From CAZEHJ01 sp964512485 (GTDB lineage Bacteria > Bacteroidota > Rhodothermia > Rhodothermales > UBA10348), in the NCBI GenBank assembly GCA_964512485.1, contig CAZEHJ010000045.1, positions 1 through 29,314 of the forward strand: DNA of 29,314 nt, given 5' to 3'. The first letter of the stretch is position 1. Each line of letters begins with the position of its first letter. The notes beneath the pieces were generated by a model that saw only the letters and a program-made list of their open reading frames with translations, was not told where the DNA came from and did no database searches. This document shows, one piece after another, positions 1-6,947 of the stretch. Both the position numbers and the translations under genes were made by a program.

Positions 1-75
1 GTGGGCGATACTAGACTCGAACTAGTGACCCCCTGCTTGTAAGGCAGGTGCTCTAACCAACTGAGCTAATCGCCC
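1..75 (-). tRNA. tRNA-Val (anticodon TAC)
   Basis: Read on the minus strand, the sequence folds as a complete cloverleaf. A 7-bp acceptor stem pairs GGGCGAT with ATCGCCC. The D arm is GCTC/GAGC, the anticodon stem is CCTGC/GCAGG around loop CTTACAA, and the T arm is ACTAG/CTAGT around TTCGAGT. The loop centre TAC reads valine GTA codons. The discriminator A is at position 2 and one further C at position 1, so the window edge cuts the 3' end and an encoded CCA cannot be confirmed. The gene is divergent from rpmH and has a good promoter at 124-152. Confidence 0.96.
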
Positions 76-123
76 TTTCTGAACCTGAAAATACGCCTTT
101 TGAGGCTTATTTCAGAGCCCGCA

Positions 124-152
124 ATATTACGCTGACTTTTAATGAATGTCAA
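124..152 (-). promoter_or_regulatory. Sigma-70-type promoter for tRNA-Val
   Basis: On the minus strand a perfect -35 box TTGACA (top-strand 147-152) is followed by a 17-bp spacer and a -10-like TAATAT (top-strand 124-129). The predicted start lies about 40 bp upstream of the mature tRNA end. Orientation and position fit the tRNA gene; the -10 matches TATAAT at four of six positions. Confidence 0.6.
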
Positions 153-161
153 CGCCGTCTG

Positions 162-189
162 TTGATATGTATGCTTCTTGTCGTATCTT
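162..189 (+). promoter_or_regulatory. Weak candidate promoter for the rpmH cluster
   Basis: TTGATA (162-167), a 16-bp spacer and TATCTT (184-189) form a modest sigma-70-like match, back to back with the tRNA promoter. It would give a leader of roughly 130 nt before rpmH. An AT-rich stretch around 271-281 (TAATATTTAAT) is an alternative -10 region. The rest of 76-326 holds no gene and no DnaA-box cluster that I can see. Confidence 0.25.
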
Positions 190-326
190 CGCCTTTCTGT
201 GTCTTTTCGGGACGAATACCCGTTTCGATTCGCGAAAAGCGCACAGAAATAGCCGCCCAGATCGGGTACGTAATATTTAATTCCAGCCCAGGAAAAACTC
301 CTGACAGGATCCCATAGAGCAAGACA

Positions 327-482
327 ATGAAGCGTACGTATCAGCCAAGCCGCCGCAAGCGCGCAAACAAACACGGTTTCCGCTCACGCATGGCGACCAA
401 AAACGGTCGACGTGTACTGGCCAGACGCCGTGCAAAAGGTAGAACAGTCCTTACGGTCAGCGATACCAAACCAGGCAAGTAG
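327..482 (+). CDS. rpmH: 50S ribosomal protein L34
   Basis: This 51-residue, very basic protein starts MKRTYQPSRRKRANKHGFRS and continues with RMATKNGRRVLARRRAKGR, the near-invariant L34 signature, so the identity is certain. L34 is a late-assembling protein of the large ribosomal subunit that contacts 23S rRNA. The protein is a little longer than the usual 44-47 residues, with a short C-terminal extension ending in KPGK. It is the first gene of the cluster and lies 8 bp ahead of the longer reading frame of rnpA, the usual partner gene. Confidence 0.98.
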   Translation: MKRTYQPSRRKRANKHGFRSRMATKNGRRVLARRRAKGRTVLTVSDTKPGK

Positions 483-532
483 ATCCGGCCATGACTGGCT
501 CACGGACAACCCCGCGTTCCGAACAGGGACGA

Positions 533-928
533 ATGACGTTTCCGCGCTCCCACCACCTGAAGCGAAAACGTCTGATAGAGCCGCTATTCGATCGCAACAA
601 CCGGACAATCCGGTCGCTTCGCAGCGGTAGCATTCGAATTGTGTACAGACTCACTGAAAAAGGCACCGTGAACGTTCCGTTCCAGATCGGAGTCGCAGTC
701 GGTAAATCCAGAGGAAACGCTGTTCGCCGAAATCGGATCAAGCGTGTAATCTGGGAGACTGTCAGACTGAATCAGGCCGTGTTGCATGGGATTGCCCATA
801 GTCCGGATGATCTTTTGACCGCCATGATACTCTTTCAGGGATCGACAGAAGAAAACTCTGCCATCTCCGCCGATACGGCGAAAGCCCTGAAAAGCCTTGG
901 TGACCGATTGGAATCACCTCCCGCATAA
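533..928 (+). CDS. rnpA: Ribonuclease P protein component
   Basis: RnpA is the protein subunit of RNase P, which removes 5' leaders from pre-tRNAs; it binds the catalytic RNA and the leader. The protein shows the N-terminal FPRSHHLKRKR segment and the central RNR motif region (GVAVGKSRGNAVRRNRIKR), which defines the family. I chose the ATG at 533 (131 aa) because family members begin shortly before the FPR.xRL segment, and AGGGA lies just upstream at 525-529, though the spacing is short. The frame is open back to an ATG at 491 (145 aa), 8 bp after rpmH, so the longer start cannot be excluded. The rpmH-rnpA pairing is nearly universal. Confidence 0.93.
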   Translation: MTFPRSHHLKRKRLIEPLFDRNNRTIRSLRSGSIRIVYRLTEKGTVNVPFQIGVAVGKSRGNAVRRNRIKRVIWETVRLNQAVLHGIAHSPDDLLTAMILFQGSTEENSAISADTAKALKSLGDRLESPPA

Positions 929-938
929 ACGGAACTGC

Positions 939-1028
939 ATGGCGGATCTCTCGTACCGCGAGACCACGAAAGACGGCATCTCCGACAAATACACCACCCA
1001 CACTCTGAGCGAGGCCACCCTTGGATAG
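939..1028 (+). CDS. Possible 29-residue leader ORF overlapping the yidC start
   Basis: An ATG-initiated frame begins MADLSYRETTKDGISDKYTT and ends at a TAG overlapping the TTG start of yidC by 8 nt. It fills most of the rnpA-yidC gap, where many bacteria carry yidD, but it is too short and lacks the YidD cysteine-rich pattern. I do not recognise it. It could be a translational-coupling leader for the weak yidC start, or a chance ORF. Confidence 0.2.
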   Translation: MADLSYRETTKDGISDKYTTHTLSEATLG

Positions 1029-2835
1029 AAACGTCCTGACCGCCACAGTCCTTATTGCCATTATCATGGTGGTATGGTTGACCTGGCTGGCCCCCGAGGC
1101 GCCCGTCCCTCAAGATCAAGCGGCCATCGATTCAACGCAGGTCGAAGAGTCCACCGATTTCCTCGAGCAAGGTGCTCCCGAGGTTGGCGTTGTTCCGGAA
1201 TTGGCGGCAGATGACTCGTCCTTCGTTCTTGGCCTTGACGGCGATGTTCGAGAAATCGTGGTTGAAAATGCTCTCTTCAGAGCCACGATGTCCACCAGAG
1301 GCGGGACATTCACGTCATTTGAGCTCAAGGAGTACAAAAACTCCCATAGTGATAGCGCTGTTCAACTGATCGATACGACAAAAGGTGGATCCTTGGGTGT
1401 CGTTTTTACGTCCCCGGGGAATCGTAATTACGATAGCCGATCATTCATTTTCACGGCGGATACCGAAAGAGACAACATCCAGGTCGGAGATGCTCCTGCC
1501 ACGCTCAACTTCAAGACGCAGGTCGGCTCAGGAAGTATCACCCTACAATACACGTTCAACCCGGATTCGTATGAAGTCGGCCTGAATGTCCTGCAGGAAG
1601 GGAATGCATCTTTCTCGACGAGAGAAGGATATGAGCTCGTCTGGAATGGGGGCGTACCCTTCTCGGAAACTACCCTCCAGAATTCAGCGCGGCGCTCCGG
1701 TGCATTTGCCCGCAGTGGTGGGGAGGTTGAATCTGTGGTGCTGTCATCGGATGCGTACGAAGAACAGTCGCTGCGCGGCGCTGTCGATTGGGTCTCGGTC
1801 AAGAATAAGTATTTCACCGTCGTGATCATGCCGTCGAGCCCGACCCGAGGGGCAGAGCTGATTGGTGAACGCGTGGGTGATGTGTCCGAGAACTATCTCA
1901 GACACGATTATCTGGCAAGCTTGATGATGCCGCCGGCAACGGCGGAGCCAGATACGTTTACGATGTATATGGGTCCGATGCTCTACCAGAACATCAATCA
2001 TTATGATCTGGATCTGTACAATATGGTTGATTTCGGGTGGGATTTCTTCGAGATCATCACCAGGCCGCTGGCCAGATTCGTCTTCATCCCGGCGTTCACC
2101 TACCTCTCGCACGTGATACCGAGCTACGGTCTCGTCATCATCATTCTGTCTATCCTGATCAAGCTCATTCTCTTCCCTCTTACGAAGTCTTCCTTCAAGA
2201 ACATGGGCAAGATGAAAGAGCTTCAGCCCCGAATGGAGGCCATCAAGGAGAAGCACAAGGACAACCCCCAGGCGCAACAGCAGGCCATGATGAAGATGTA
2301 CAAGGAGACGGGGGTCAATCCGCTGGGCGGTTGTCTTCCGATGCTTCTCCAGTACCCGGTCATCATCGCACTTTGGCAGTTTCTACCTCAAGCCATCGAG
2401 CTGCGTCAGCAGGGCTTCCTCTGGGCAGCAGACCTTTCCTCCCCCGACGTCATTCTGACTCTGCCTTTTGAGATTCCGATGTTTGGAAGTGCCATAGCAG
2501 GATTTACGCTGCTCATGGGAATATCGATGGTCTTCCAGATGAAGGTGTCGATGACTGCGCAATCCAACGCGCAGGCCAAGATCTTCACCTATGTCATGCC
2601 AGTGATGATCTTCTTCATCTTCAATAAACTGGCCTCTGGGCTGAACCTCTATTACCTTTGCTACAATGTCCTGACGGCTGTTCAGCAGAAGTTTATCAAC
2701 AAGCAGATCCACGAGAACCCGGAAGAGCTTGTACCGGAGAAGAAGAAAAAGAGCAAACCTGCCGCCAAGTCAGGCTCCAAGAAAAAGGGCGTTGGTGCCA
2801 TCACCGGGAAGTCCCAAAAGAAGCGCCGTCGCTAG
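1021..2835 (+). CDS. yidC: Membrane protein insertase YidC
   Basis: YidC inserts and folds inner-membrane proteins, alone or with SecYEG. The 604-residue size and layout fit the Gram-negative type. There is an N-terminal membrane segment (about residues 4-22), a large periplasmic beta domain (about 70-330), then the conserved membrane core (about 350-565) with PLTKSSFKNMGKMKELQPR and GVNPLGGCLPMLLQYPV. A basic lysine/arginine-rich tail follows, as often seen for ribosome contact. The position usually occupied by the conserved hydrophilic-groove arginine appears to be Lys381 (SILIKLILFP). The start is TTG with no clear Shine-Dalgarno; no in-frame ATG precedes the first membrane segment. mnmE follows after 12 bp. 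Confidence 0.97.
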   Translation: MDRNVLTATVLIAIIMVVWLTWLAPEAPVPQDQAAIDSTQVEESTDFLEQGAPEVGVVPELAADDSSFVLGLDGDVREIVVENALFRATMSTRGGTFTSFELKEYKNSHSDSAVQLIDTTKGGSLGVVFTSPGNRNYDSRSFIFTADTERDNIQVGDAPATLNFKTQVGSGSITLQYTFNPDSYEVGLNVLQEGNASFSTREGYELVWNGGVPFSETTLQNSARRSGAFARSGGEVESVVLSSDAYEEQSLRGAVDWVSVKNKYFTVVIMPSSPTRGAELIGERVGDVSENYLRHDYLASLMMPPATAEPDTFTMYMGPMLYQNINHYDLDLYNMVDFGWDFFEIITRPLARFVFIPAFTYLSHVIPSYGLVIIILSILIKLILFPLTKSSFKNMGKMKELQPRMEAIKEKHKDNPQAQQQAMMKMYKETGVNPLGGCLPMLLQYPVIIALWQFLPQAIELRQQGFLWAADLSSPDVILTLPFEIPMFGSAIAGFTLLMGISMVFQMKVSMTAQSNAQAKIFTYVMPVMIFFIFNKLASGLNLYYLCYNVLTAVQQKFINKQIHENPEELVPEKKKKSKPAAKSGSKKKGVGAITGKSQKKRRR

Positions 2836-2847
2836 ACCCGTAAAAGA

Positions 2848-4254
2848 ATGAGAAATGGAACGGGAGATGGTGATACGATCGTCGCCCGCGCCACTCCGCG
2901 GGGGGCTTCGGCACTCAGTGTGACCAGGCTGTCTGGTCCCGAGTCGTTTACGATCGCAGCATCTGTTTTTGAAGGTACCGATCTGCGAGATCAGGCATCC
3001 CACACGGCGCACGTCGGATACATCCGGGGCAATCGGGGACCTATCGATCAGGTCGTGGTCACACTCTTCAAGGGACCTAACAGCTCCACGGGTGAGGATG
3101 TGATTGAAATCACCTGTCATGGTGGCGACGTGGCTACGGATGCTGTCATCACGCTTCTTGTCGAGCGGGGAGCGCGACACGCCGAACCCGGCGAGTACAC
3201 ATTGCGCTCTTTCATGAACGGGAAAGTCGACCTCGCACAAGCCGAAGGAATTGCAGAGCTGATTCATGCACGTTCCGCCCGTGCGGGGCGCATTTCCATG
3301 GCGCACATTCGGGGCAAGTACTCGGAAGAGCTTTCTGCTATCCGTTCTGATCTGATGGAATTGCTTTCGATGGTGGAGTTGGAACTGGATTTTGGTGAGG
3401 AAGACGTAGCCTTTGCCGACAAAGGCCGCCTTGCCTCGCTTTTGGATTCGGCGGACGAGCGTTTGGGACTGCTTCGTAACTCGTTCCGACTGGGGCGCGC
3501 TATAGCGGACGGCGTGCGAGTGGTAATCGTGGGCAAACCCAATGCGGGAAAGTCCACCCTTCTCAACGCAATCGTTGGATACGACAGGGTCATCGTCAGT
3601 GCGACTCCTGGTACGACTCGCGACGAAGTTGAGAGCGAAGTGGAATATGGCGGAGTGCGGTATCAGTTTGTGGATACCGCAGGTCTGCGGGAGACGGAAG
3701 ATCACATCGAAGCCGAAGGCGTAAGGCGCTCGCTTCAGGCGATTCAGGGCGCTGACCTTATGATCGAACTGGTCGATTTGACGGAGATTGTTTCACGTGA
3801 AAAAAATCTCTCGGACCGTGGCCGACCGGGTGAGTCAGAAAGCGATCCGGACGTAGGTGACGCGCCCCGCTTGCGGATCGGAAACAAGACCGACCTTCTA
3901 AATGATATTGGTGCGAGCGGAGCCGGTTACGATCTTGTTCTTTCCGCTCACGATATTGCGGATGATCCCGAGGGCTTGGCTTCACTGATGAACGCAATTG
4001 CTGAGCGGACGGTAGGTTCGGACGCGTTGAACGAGGAACACCATGTGGTCACAAGCCAGCGCCAACGGGCCCACGTGCTTGCAGCGCTGGAAGCCGTGAC
4101 GAGGGCTCGTCACACGTTGGAATCTGGTGGTTCAGGAGATATGCTCTCATCCGATGTTCGAGAAATCGTAGATGAGATTGGTGCTATCACCGGCGAGATT
4201 ACGAACGAAGATATTCTGGACCAGATCTTTTCAAGATTCTGTATTGGGAAGTAG
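2848..4254 (+). CDS. mnmE: tRNA uridine-5-carboxymethylaminomethyl modification GTPase MnmE
   Basis: With MnmG, MnmE installs the cmnm5 group on wobble uridine 34 of certain tRNAs, using GTP hydrolysis and a folate one-carbon donor. At 468 residues it has the N-terminal folate-binding domain (TIVARATPRGASALSVTRLSG), a helical domain, and an inserted G domain. The G domain shows GKPNAGKS at 229-236, TTRD, DTAGLR at 276-281 and NKTD at 346-349. The C-terminal FCIGK (464-468) carries the family's essential cysteine. The segment between G3 and G4 is normal in length but unusually polar, and its codons contain a near-perfect parS site. The partner mnmG is the next gene. Confidence 0.97.
   Translation: MRNGTGDGDTIVARATPRGASALSVTRLSGPESFTIAASVFEGTDLRDQASHTAHVGYIRGNRGPIDQVVVTLFKGPNSSTGEDVIEITCHGGDVATDAVITLLVERGARHAEPGEYTLRSFMNGKVDLAQAEGIAELIHARSARAGRISMAHIRGKYSEELSAIRSDLMELLSMVELELDFGEEDVAFADKGRLASLLDSADERLGLLRNSFRLGRAIADGVRVVIVGKPNAGKSTLLNAIVGYDRVIVSATPGTTRDEVESEVEYGGVRYQFVDTAGLRETEDHIEAEGVRRSLQAIQGADLMIELVDLTEIVSREKNLSDRGRPGESESDPDVGDAPRLRIGNKTDLLNDIGASGAGYDLVLSAHDIADDPEGLASLMNAIAERTVGSDALNEEHHVVTSQRQRAHVLAALEAVTRARHTLESGGSGDMLSSDVREIVDEIGAITGEITNEDILDQIFSRFCIGK
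3789..3804. promoter_or_regulatory. parS-like ParB-binding site inside mnmE
   Basis: TGTTTCACGTGAAAAA matches the widely conserved chromosomal parS consensus TGTTTCACGTGAAACA at 15 of 16 positions; only position 15 differs. It lies in the variable segment between the G3 and G4 motifs of MnmE. The perfect site is about 2.4 kb downstream. parS sites inside coding sequences near the origin are known in other bacteria. Confidence 0.7.
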
Positions 4255-4314
4255 GGAAGAAAAAGCAATGGACATAACATGAAGGGACATAACGAGTAAC
4301 GGGAATAATACGAT

Positions 4315-6207
4315 TTGACTCAGCCAGAATACGATATCATAGTAGTTGGCGGTGGCCATGCCGGAAGCGAGGCAGCGGCTGCTGCGGCGCGAATGGGAGC
4401 GAAGACGCTTCTGATCACGATGAGCCTGGAGGCCATCGGCAGAATGTCGTGCAATCCGGCAATCGGTGGGATCGGCAAAGGACAGATAGCGCGAGAAATT
4501 GATGCGCTAGGCGGCATCATGGGAAAGGTCACCGATGAGTCAGGACTTCAGTTCAGAATGTTGAACAGAAGCAAAGGACCAGCCGTCTGGTCACCACGTG
4601 CTCAGTGTGATCGGTTCATGTATTCAGCCGGTATCAGACGAGAACTCGAAGCTGAACCGAACCTGTTCATGCGCAGCGATATGGCCGTGGATCTGCTGGT
4701 AGATGGAAATCGGATCTGCGGCGTAAAAACACAGCTGGGTGTAGACATATCTGCGCAGTCCGTCATCCTCACAAGTGGCACATTCATGAACGGCCAGATC
4801 CATATTGGCGAACGCACCTACGGTGGAGGCAGAATGGGTGAAGGTGCTTCGACAGGCTTGACCGGCGCACTGCACAAACTCGGATTCGAGTCCGGTCGAC
4901 TCAAAACGGGTACCCCTCCCCGACTTGATGGAAGAACAATAGATTATGCCGTTCTTGAGGAGCAGAAAGGAGATGAAGCACCGGTACCCTTCAGCTATAT
5001 GACGGATGTCCTGCCGGAGCGGCAATTGTGCTGTTGGTTGACCTTTACCAGCCGGGAAGTGCATGATATCCTGCGGACGGGATTTGACCGCAGCCCCATG
5101 TTTGTAGGCCGAATTCAGGGAACGGGCCCCAGGTATTGTCCCTCCATCGAAGACAAGATAGATCGATTTGCGGACAAAGAGCGACATCAGCTGTTTCTCG
5201 AGCCGGAAGGATGGAATACGCACGAGGTGTATGTGAACGGGTTTTCGACGAGCCTGCCAGAAGATGTTCAGACTCAGGCGATACGTTCGATTCCCGGTCT
5301 GGAAAAGGCGCACATGCTGCGTCCGGGATATGCCATCGAATATGACTACTTCCCTCCTTTTCAGCTTCGTTACTCGCTGGAAACGAAGGCTGTGCGCGGG
5401 CTTTTCTTTGCGGGTCAGATAAATGGCACGACAGGCTACGAAGAGGCTGGGGCACAAGGACTTGTAGCAGGAATGAACGCAGTTCAATATGTCCGGGGCA
5501 ACGGCCCGATTGTTCTGAAACGGTCCCAGGCGTACATCGGCGTTCTGATCGACGATCTGGTGGCAAAAGGCACGGATGAGCCGTACCGGATGTTTACATC
5601 CCGCGCAGAACATCGGATGATGCTCAGGCAGGACAATGCCGACGAGCGGTTGTCTGAACTCGGACACAAGTTGGGTCTGGTTGACGACGCGCGCCTCGCG
5701 CGTATGCGCGCGAGGCGCGCAGCACGTCTGGACACTACAAAAAGAGTCAGCAAAACAAGCGTCAAGCCGGGATTGGTGAATGAATACCTCTCCTCTCTCG
5801 GAAGTGCTCCGATCAATCAAGGCGAGCGGATATCGAAAATTGCGCTACGGCCCGAGGTCAAACTTGCTGAGTTGCTGAGGCATTCCGAGCAAATGTCACT
5901 GGTTACAGACGTTGAGGGTCTCGAGTCTATCGTAGACATGGTAGAGATAGACCTGAAGTATCAGGGATATATCGATCGTGAAAATGAGTTGATCGACAAG
6001 ATGGACAAGCTCGAGAGCCTTCAGATTCCTCTGGCCCTGGATTATCATGCTATAACCAACATCACAATGGAAGCGCGCGAGAAACTTTCGAAGATCCGCC
6101 CGGAAAACCTGGGTCAGGCATCCAGAATATCGGGGGTCTCCCCTGCTGATGTTTCCGTGATGATGGTTATGCTGAAATCCGGGAAGATTCCCAAGATCCT
6201 GGCGTAA
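4315..6207 (+). CDS. mnmG: tRNA uridine-5-carboxymethylaminomethyl modification enzyme MnmG
   Basis: MnmG is the FAD- and NADH-dependent partner of MnmE in wobble-uridine modification. The 630-residue protein has an N-terminal dinucleotide-binding loop (VGGGHAGSE, residues 11-19), then SCNPAIGGIGKGQIAREID, GRLKTGTPPRLDGR, RYCPSIEDK, NGFSTSLPEDVQ, GQINGTTGYEEAGAQG and FTSRAEHRMMLRQDNAD. All are MnmG hallmarks, and the two conserved cysteines (SCNP and RYCPS) are present. The start is a TTG 60 bp after mnmE, chosen because the FAD motif sits at the usual distance. A 14-bp perfect inverted repeat lies in the coding sequence at 5689-5720, in a region corresponding to the variable segment after the ADERL motif. 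Confidence 0.97.
   Translation: MTQPEYDIIVVGGGHAGSEAAAAAARMGAKTLLITMSLEAIGRMSCNPAIGGIGKGQIAREIDALGGIMGKVTDESGLQFRMLNRSKGPAVWSPRAQCDRFMYSAGIRRELEAEPNLFMRSDMAVDLLVDGNRICGVKTQLGVDISAQSVILTSGTFMNGQIHIGERTYGGGRMGEGASTGLTGALHKLGFESGRLKTGTPPRLDGRTIDYAVLEEQKGDEAPVPFSYMTDVLPERQLCCWLTFTSREVHDILRTGFDRSPMFVGRIQGTGPRYCPSIEDKIDRFADKERHQLFLEPEGWNTHEVYVNGFSTSLPEDVQTQAIRSIPGLEKAHMLRPGYAIEYDYFPPFQLRYSLETKAVRGLFFAGQINGTTGYEEAGAQGLVAGMNAVQYVRGNGPIVLKRSQAYIGVLIDDLVAKGTDEPYRMFTSRAEHRMMLRQDNADERLSELGHKLGLVDDARLARMRARRAARLDTTKRVSKTSVKPGLVNEYLSSLGSAPINQGERISKIALRPEVKLAELLRHSEQMSLVTDVEGLESIVDMVEIDLKYQGYIDRENELIDKMDKLESLQIPLALDYHAITNITMEAREKLSKIRPENLGQASRISGVSPADVSVMMVMLKSGKIPKILA
5689..5720. repeat. 14-bp GC-rich perfect inverted repeat within mnmG
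   Basis: Left arm 5689-5702 (GCGCGCCTCGCGCG), 4-nt spacer TATG, and right arm 5707-5720 (CGCGCGAGGCGCGC) are exact reverse complements. The transcript would form a very stable hairpin. It encodes an arginine/alanine-rich stretch (ARLARMRARRAAR) without disturbing the frame. Confidence 0.85.
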
Positions 6208-6234
6208 AAGCCTGAATCAAGCATTATTACAAGT

Positions 6235-6254
6235 AGTGTTTCACGTGAAACACT
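6235..6254. promoter_or_regulatory. parS centromere-like site (ParB binding)
   Basis: AGTGTTTCACGTGAAACACT is a perfect 20-bp palindrome whose core (6237-6252) equals the consensus parS TGTTTCACGTGAAACA exactly. It lies in the 95-bp gap between mnmG and rsmG, a typical place near the replication origin. ParB binds such sites as a dimer and loads there for chromosome segregation. No parA or parB is within the window. Confidence 0.88.
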
Positions 6255-6302
6255 CGAAAACGGCGCCAGAAGGCGCTCAACCCTGTTTCGCGGAAGCTGG
6301 AC

Positions 6303-6935
6303 GTGTATCCTACAATAGACATACCCTTATCGGACGAAAAACGACGGTTATTGGACGAGTATGCATCCATGTTGCTGAGCGTAAATCGCCAGTTCAATTT
6401 GATTTCGCGTTCAGACATTCAGCAGGTCCGAAACCACCATGTCGGACATAGCCTGGCGTACGGTTTGAAAGGGTTTCCAAACGCCTGTCACATTGTGGAT
6501 TGGGGATCAGGAGGTGGACTTCCGGCTATTCCGATAGCAATACTCTGGCCCGAAACACGCGTCACTGCAGTTGATTCGAATGCAAAGAAGACGCGTTCGA
6601 TAGACCTGTTCTGCCGCAGACTTGGCATCTCCAACTGTTCTTCCTGGCATGGGCGTGCAGAGAAGTGGCCTGGAAAAGCCGACTACTCCGTGTCTCGGGC
6701 GACCGCACCGCTGACGGATTTATGGCGATGGCACGAGCGTTCAGCGCGAGATTGTGAGCAGTCCGAAGGTGATTGGAAATCGGGCCTTATTTGTCTGAAA
6801 GGGGGGAATCTGAGGGATGAAATCGCAGACCTGACCCAGAGATATGCGGGTTGCGAAGTCCAGACTATTTCTCTGAAAGACCACTTCGAGGATGCGTACT
6901 TTGAAACGAAATCGCTCGTTCATGTCCACATCTAA
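6303..6935 (+). CDS. rsmG: 16S rRNA (guanine-527-N7) methyltransferase RsmG
   Basis: RsmG methylates N7 of G527 (E. coli numbering) in the small-subunit rRNA using S-adenosylmethionine. The 210-residue length matches the family. The N-terminal helix region ends in NRQFNLISR. The SAM-binding loop is DWGSGGGLPAIP (66-77), followed by the acidic AVDSNAKKTR strand end, GRAEKW, the SRATAPL region and CLKGG. It starts with GTG; an ATG frame further in would cut the conserved N-terminal helices. It follows mnmG as in many bacteria, with parS in between. The next gene is 12 bp downstream. Confidence 0.94.
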   Translation: MYPTIDIPLSDEKRRLLDEYASMLLSVNRQFNLISRSDIQQVRNHHVGHSLAYGLKGFPNACHIVDWGSGGGLPAIPIAILWPETRVTAVDSNAKKTRSIDLFCRRLGISNCSSWHGRAEKWPGKADYSVSRATAPLTDLWRWHERSARDCEQSEGDWKSGLICLKGGNLRDEIADLTQRYAGCEVQTISLKDHFEDAYFETKSLVHVHI

Positions 6936-6947
6936 ATTGTTTCTCTG

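Noticed and set aside
76..326. Possible replication origin (oriC) upstream of rpmH
   Set aside because: The gene order and parS sites suggest a nearby origin, but I saw no cluster of DnaA boxes (TTATNCACA) here, nor a dnaA gene.
4624..5820. 398-codon minus-strand frame antisense to mnmG
   Set aside because: Fully covered by the well-conserved mnmG gene; it is a codon-bias shadow.
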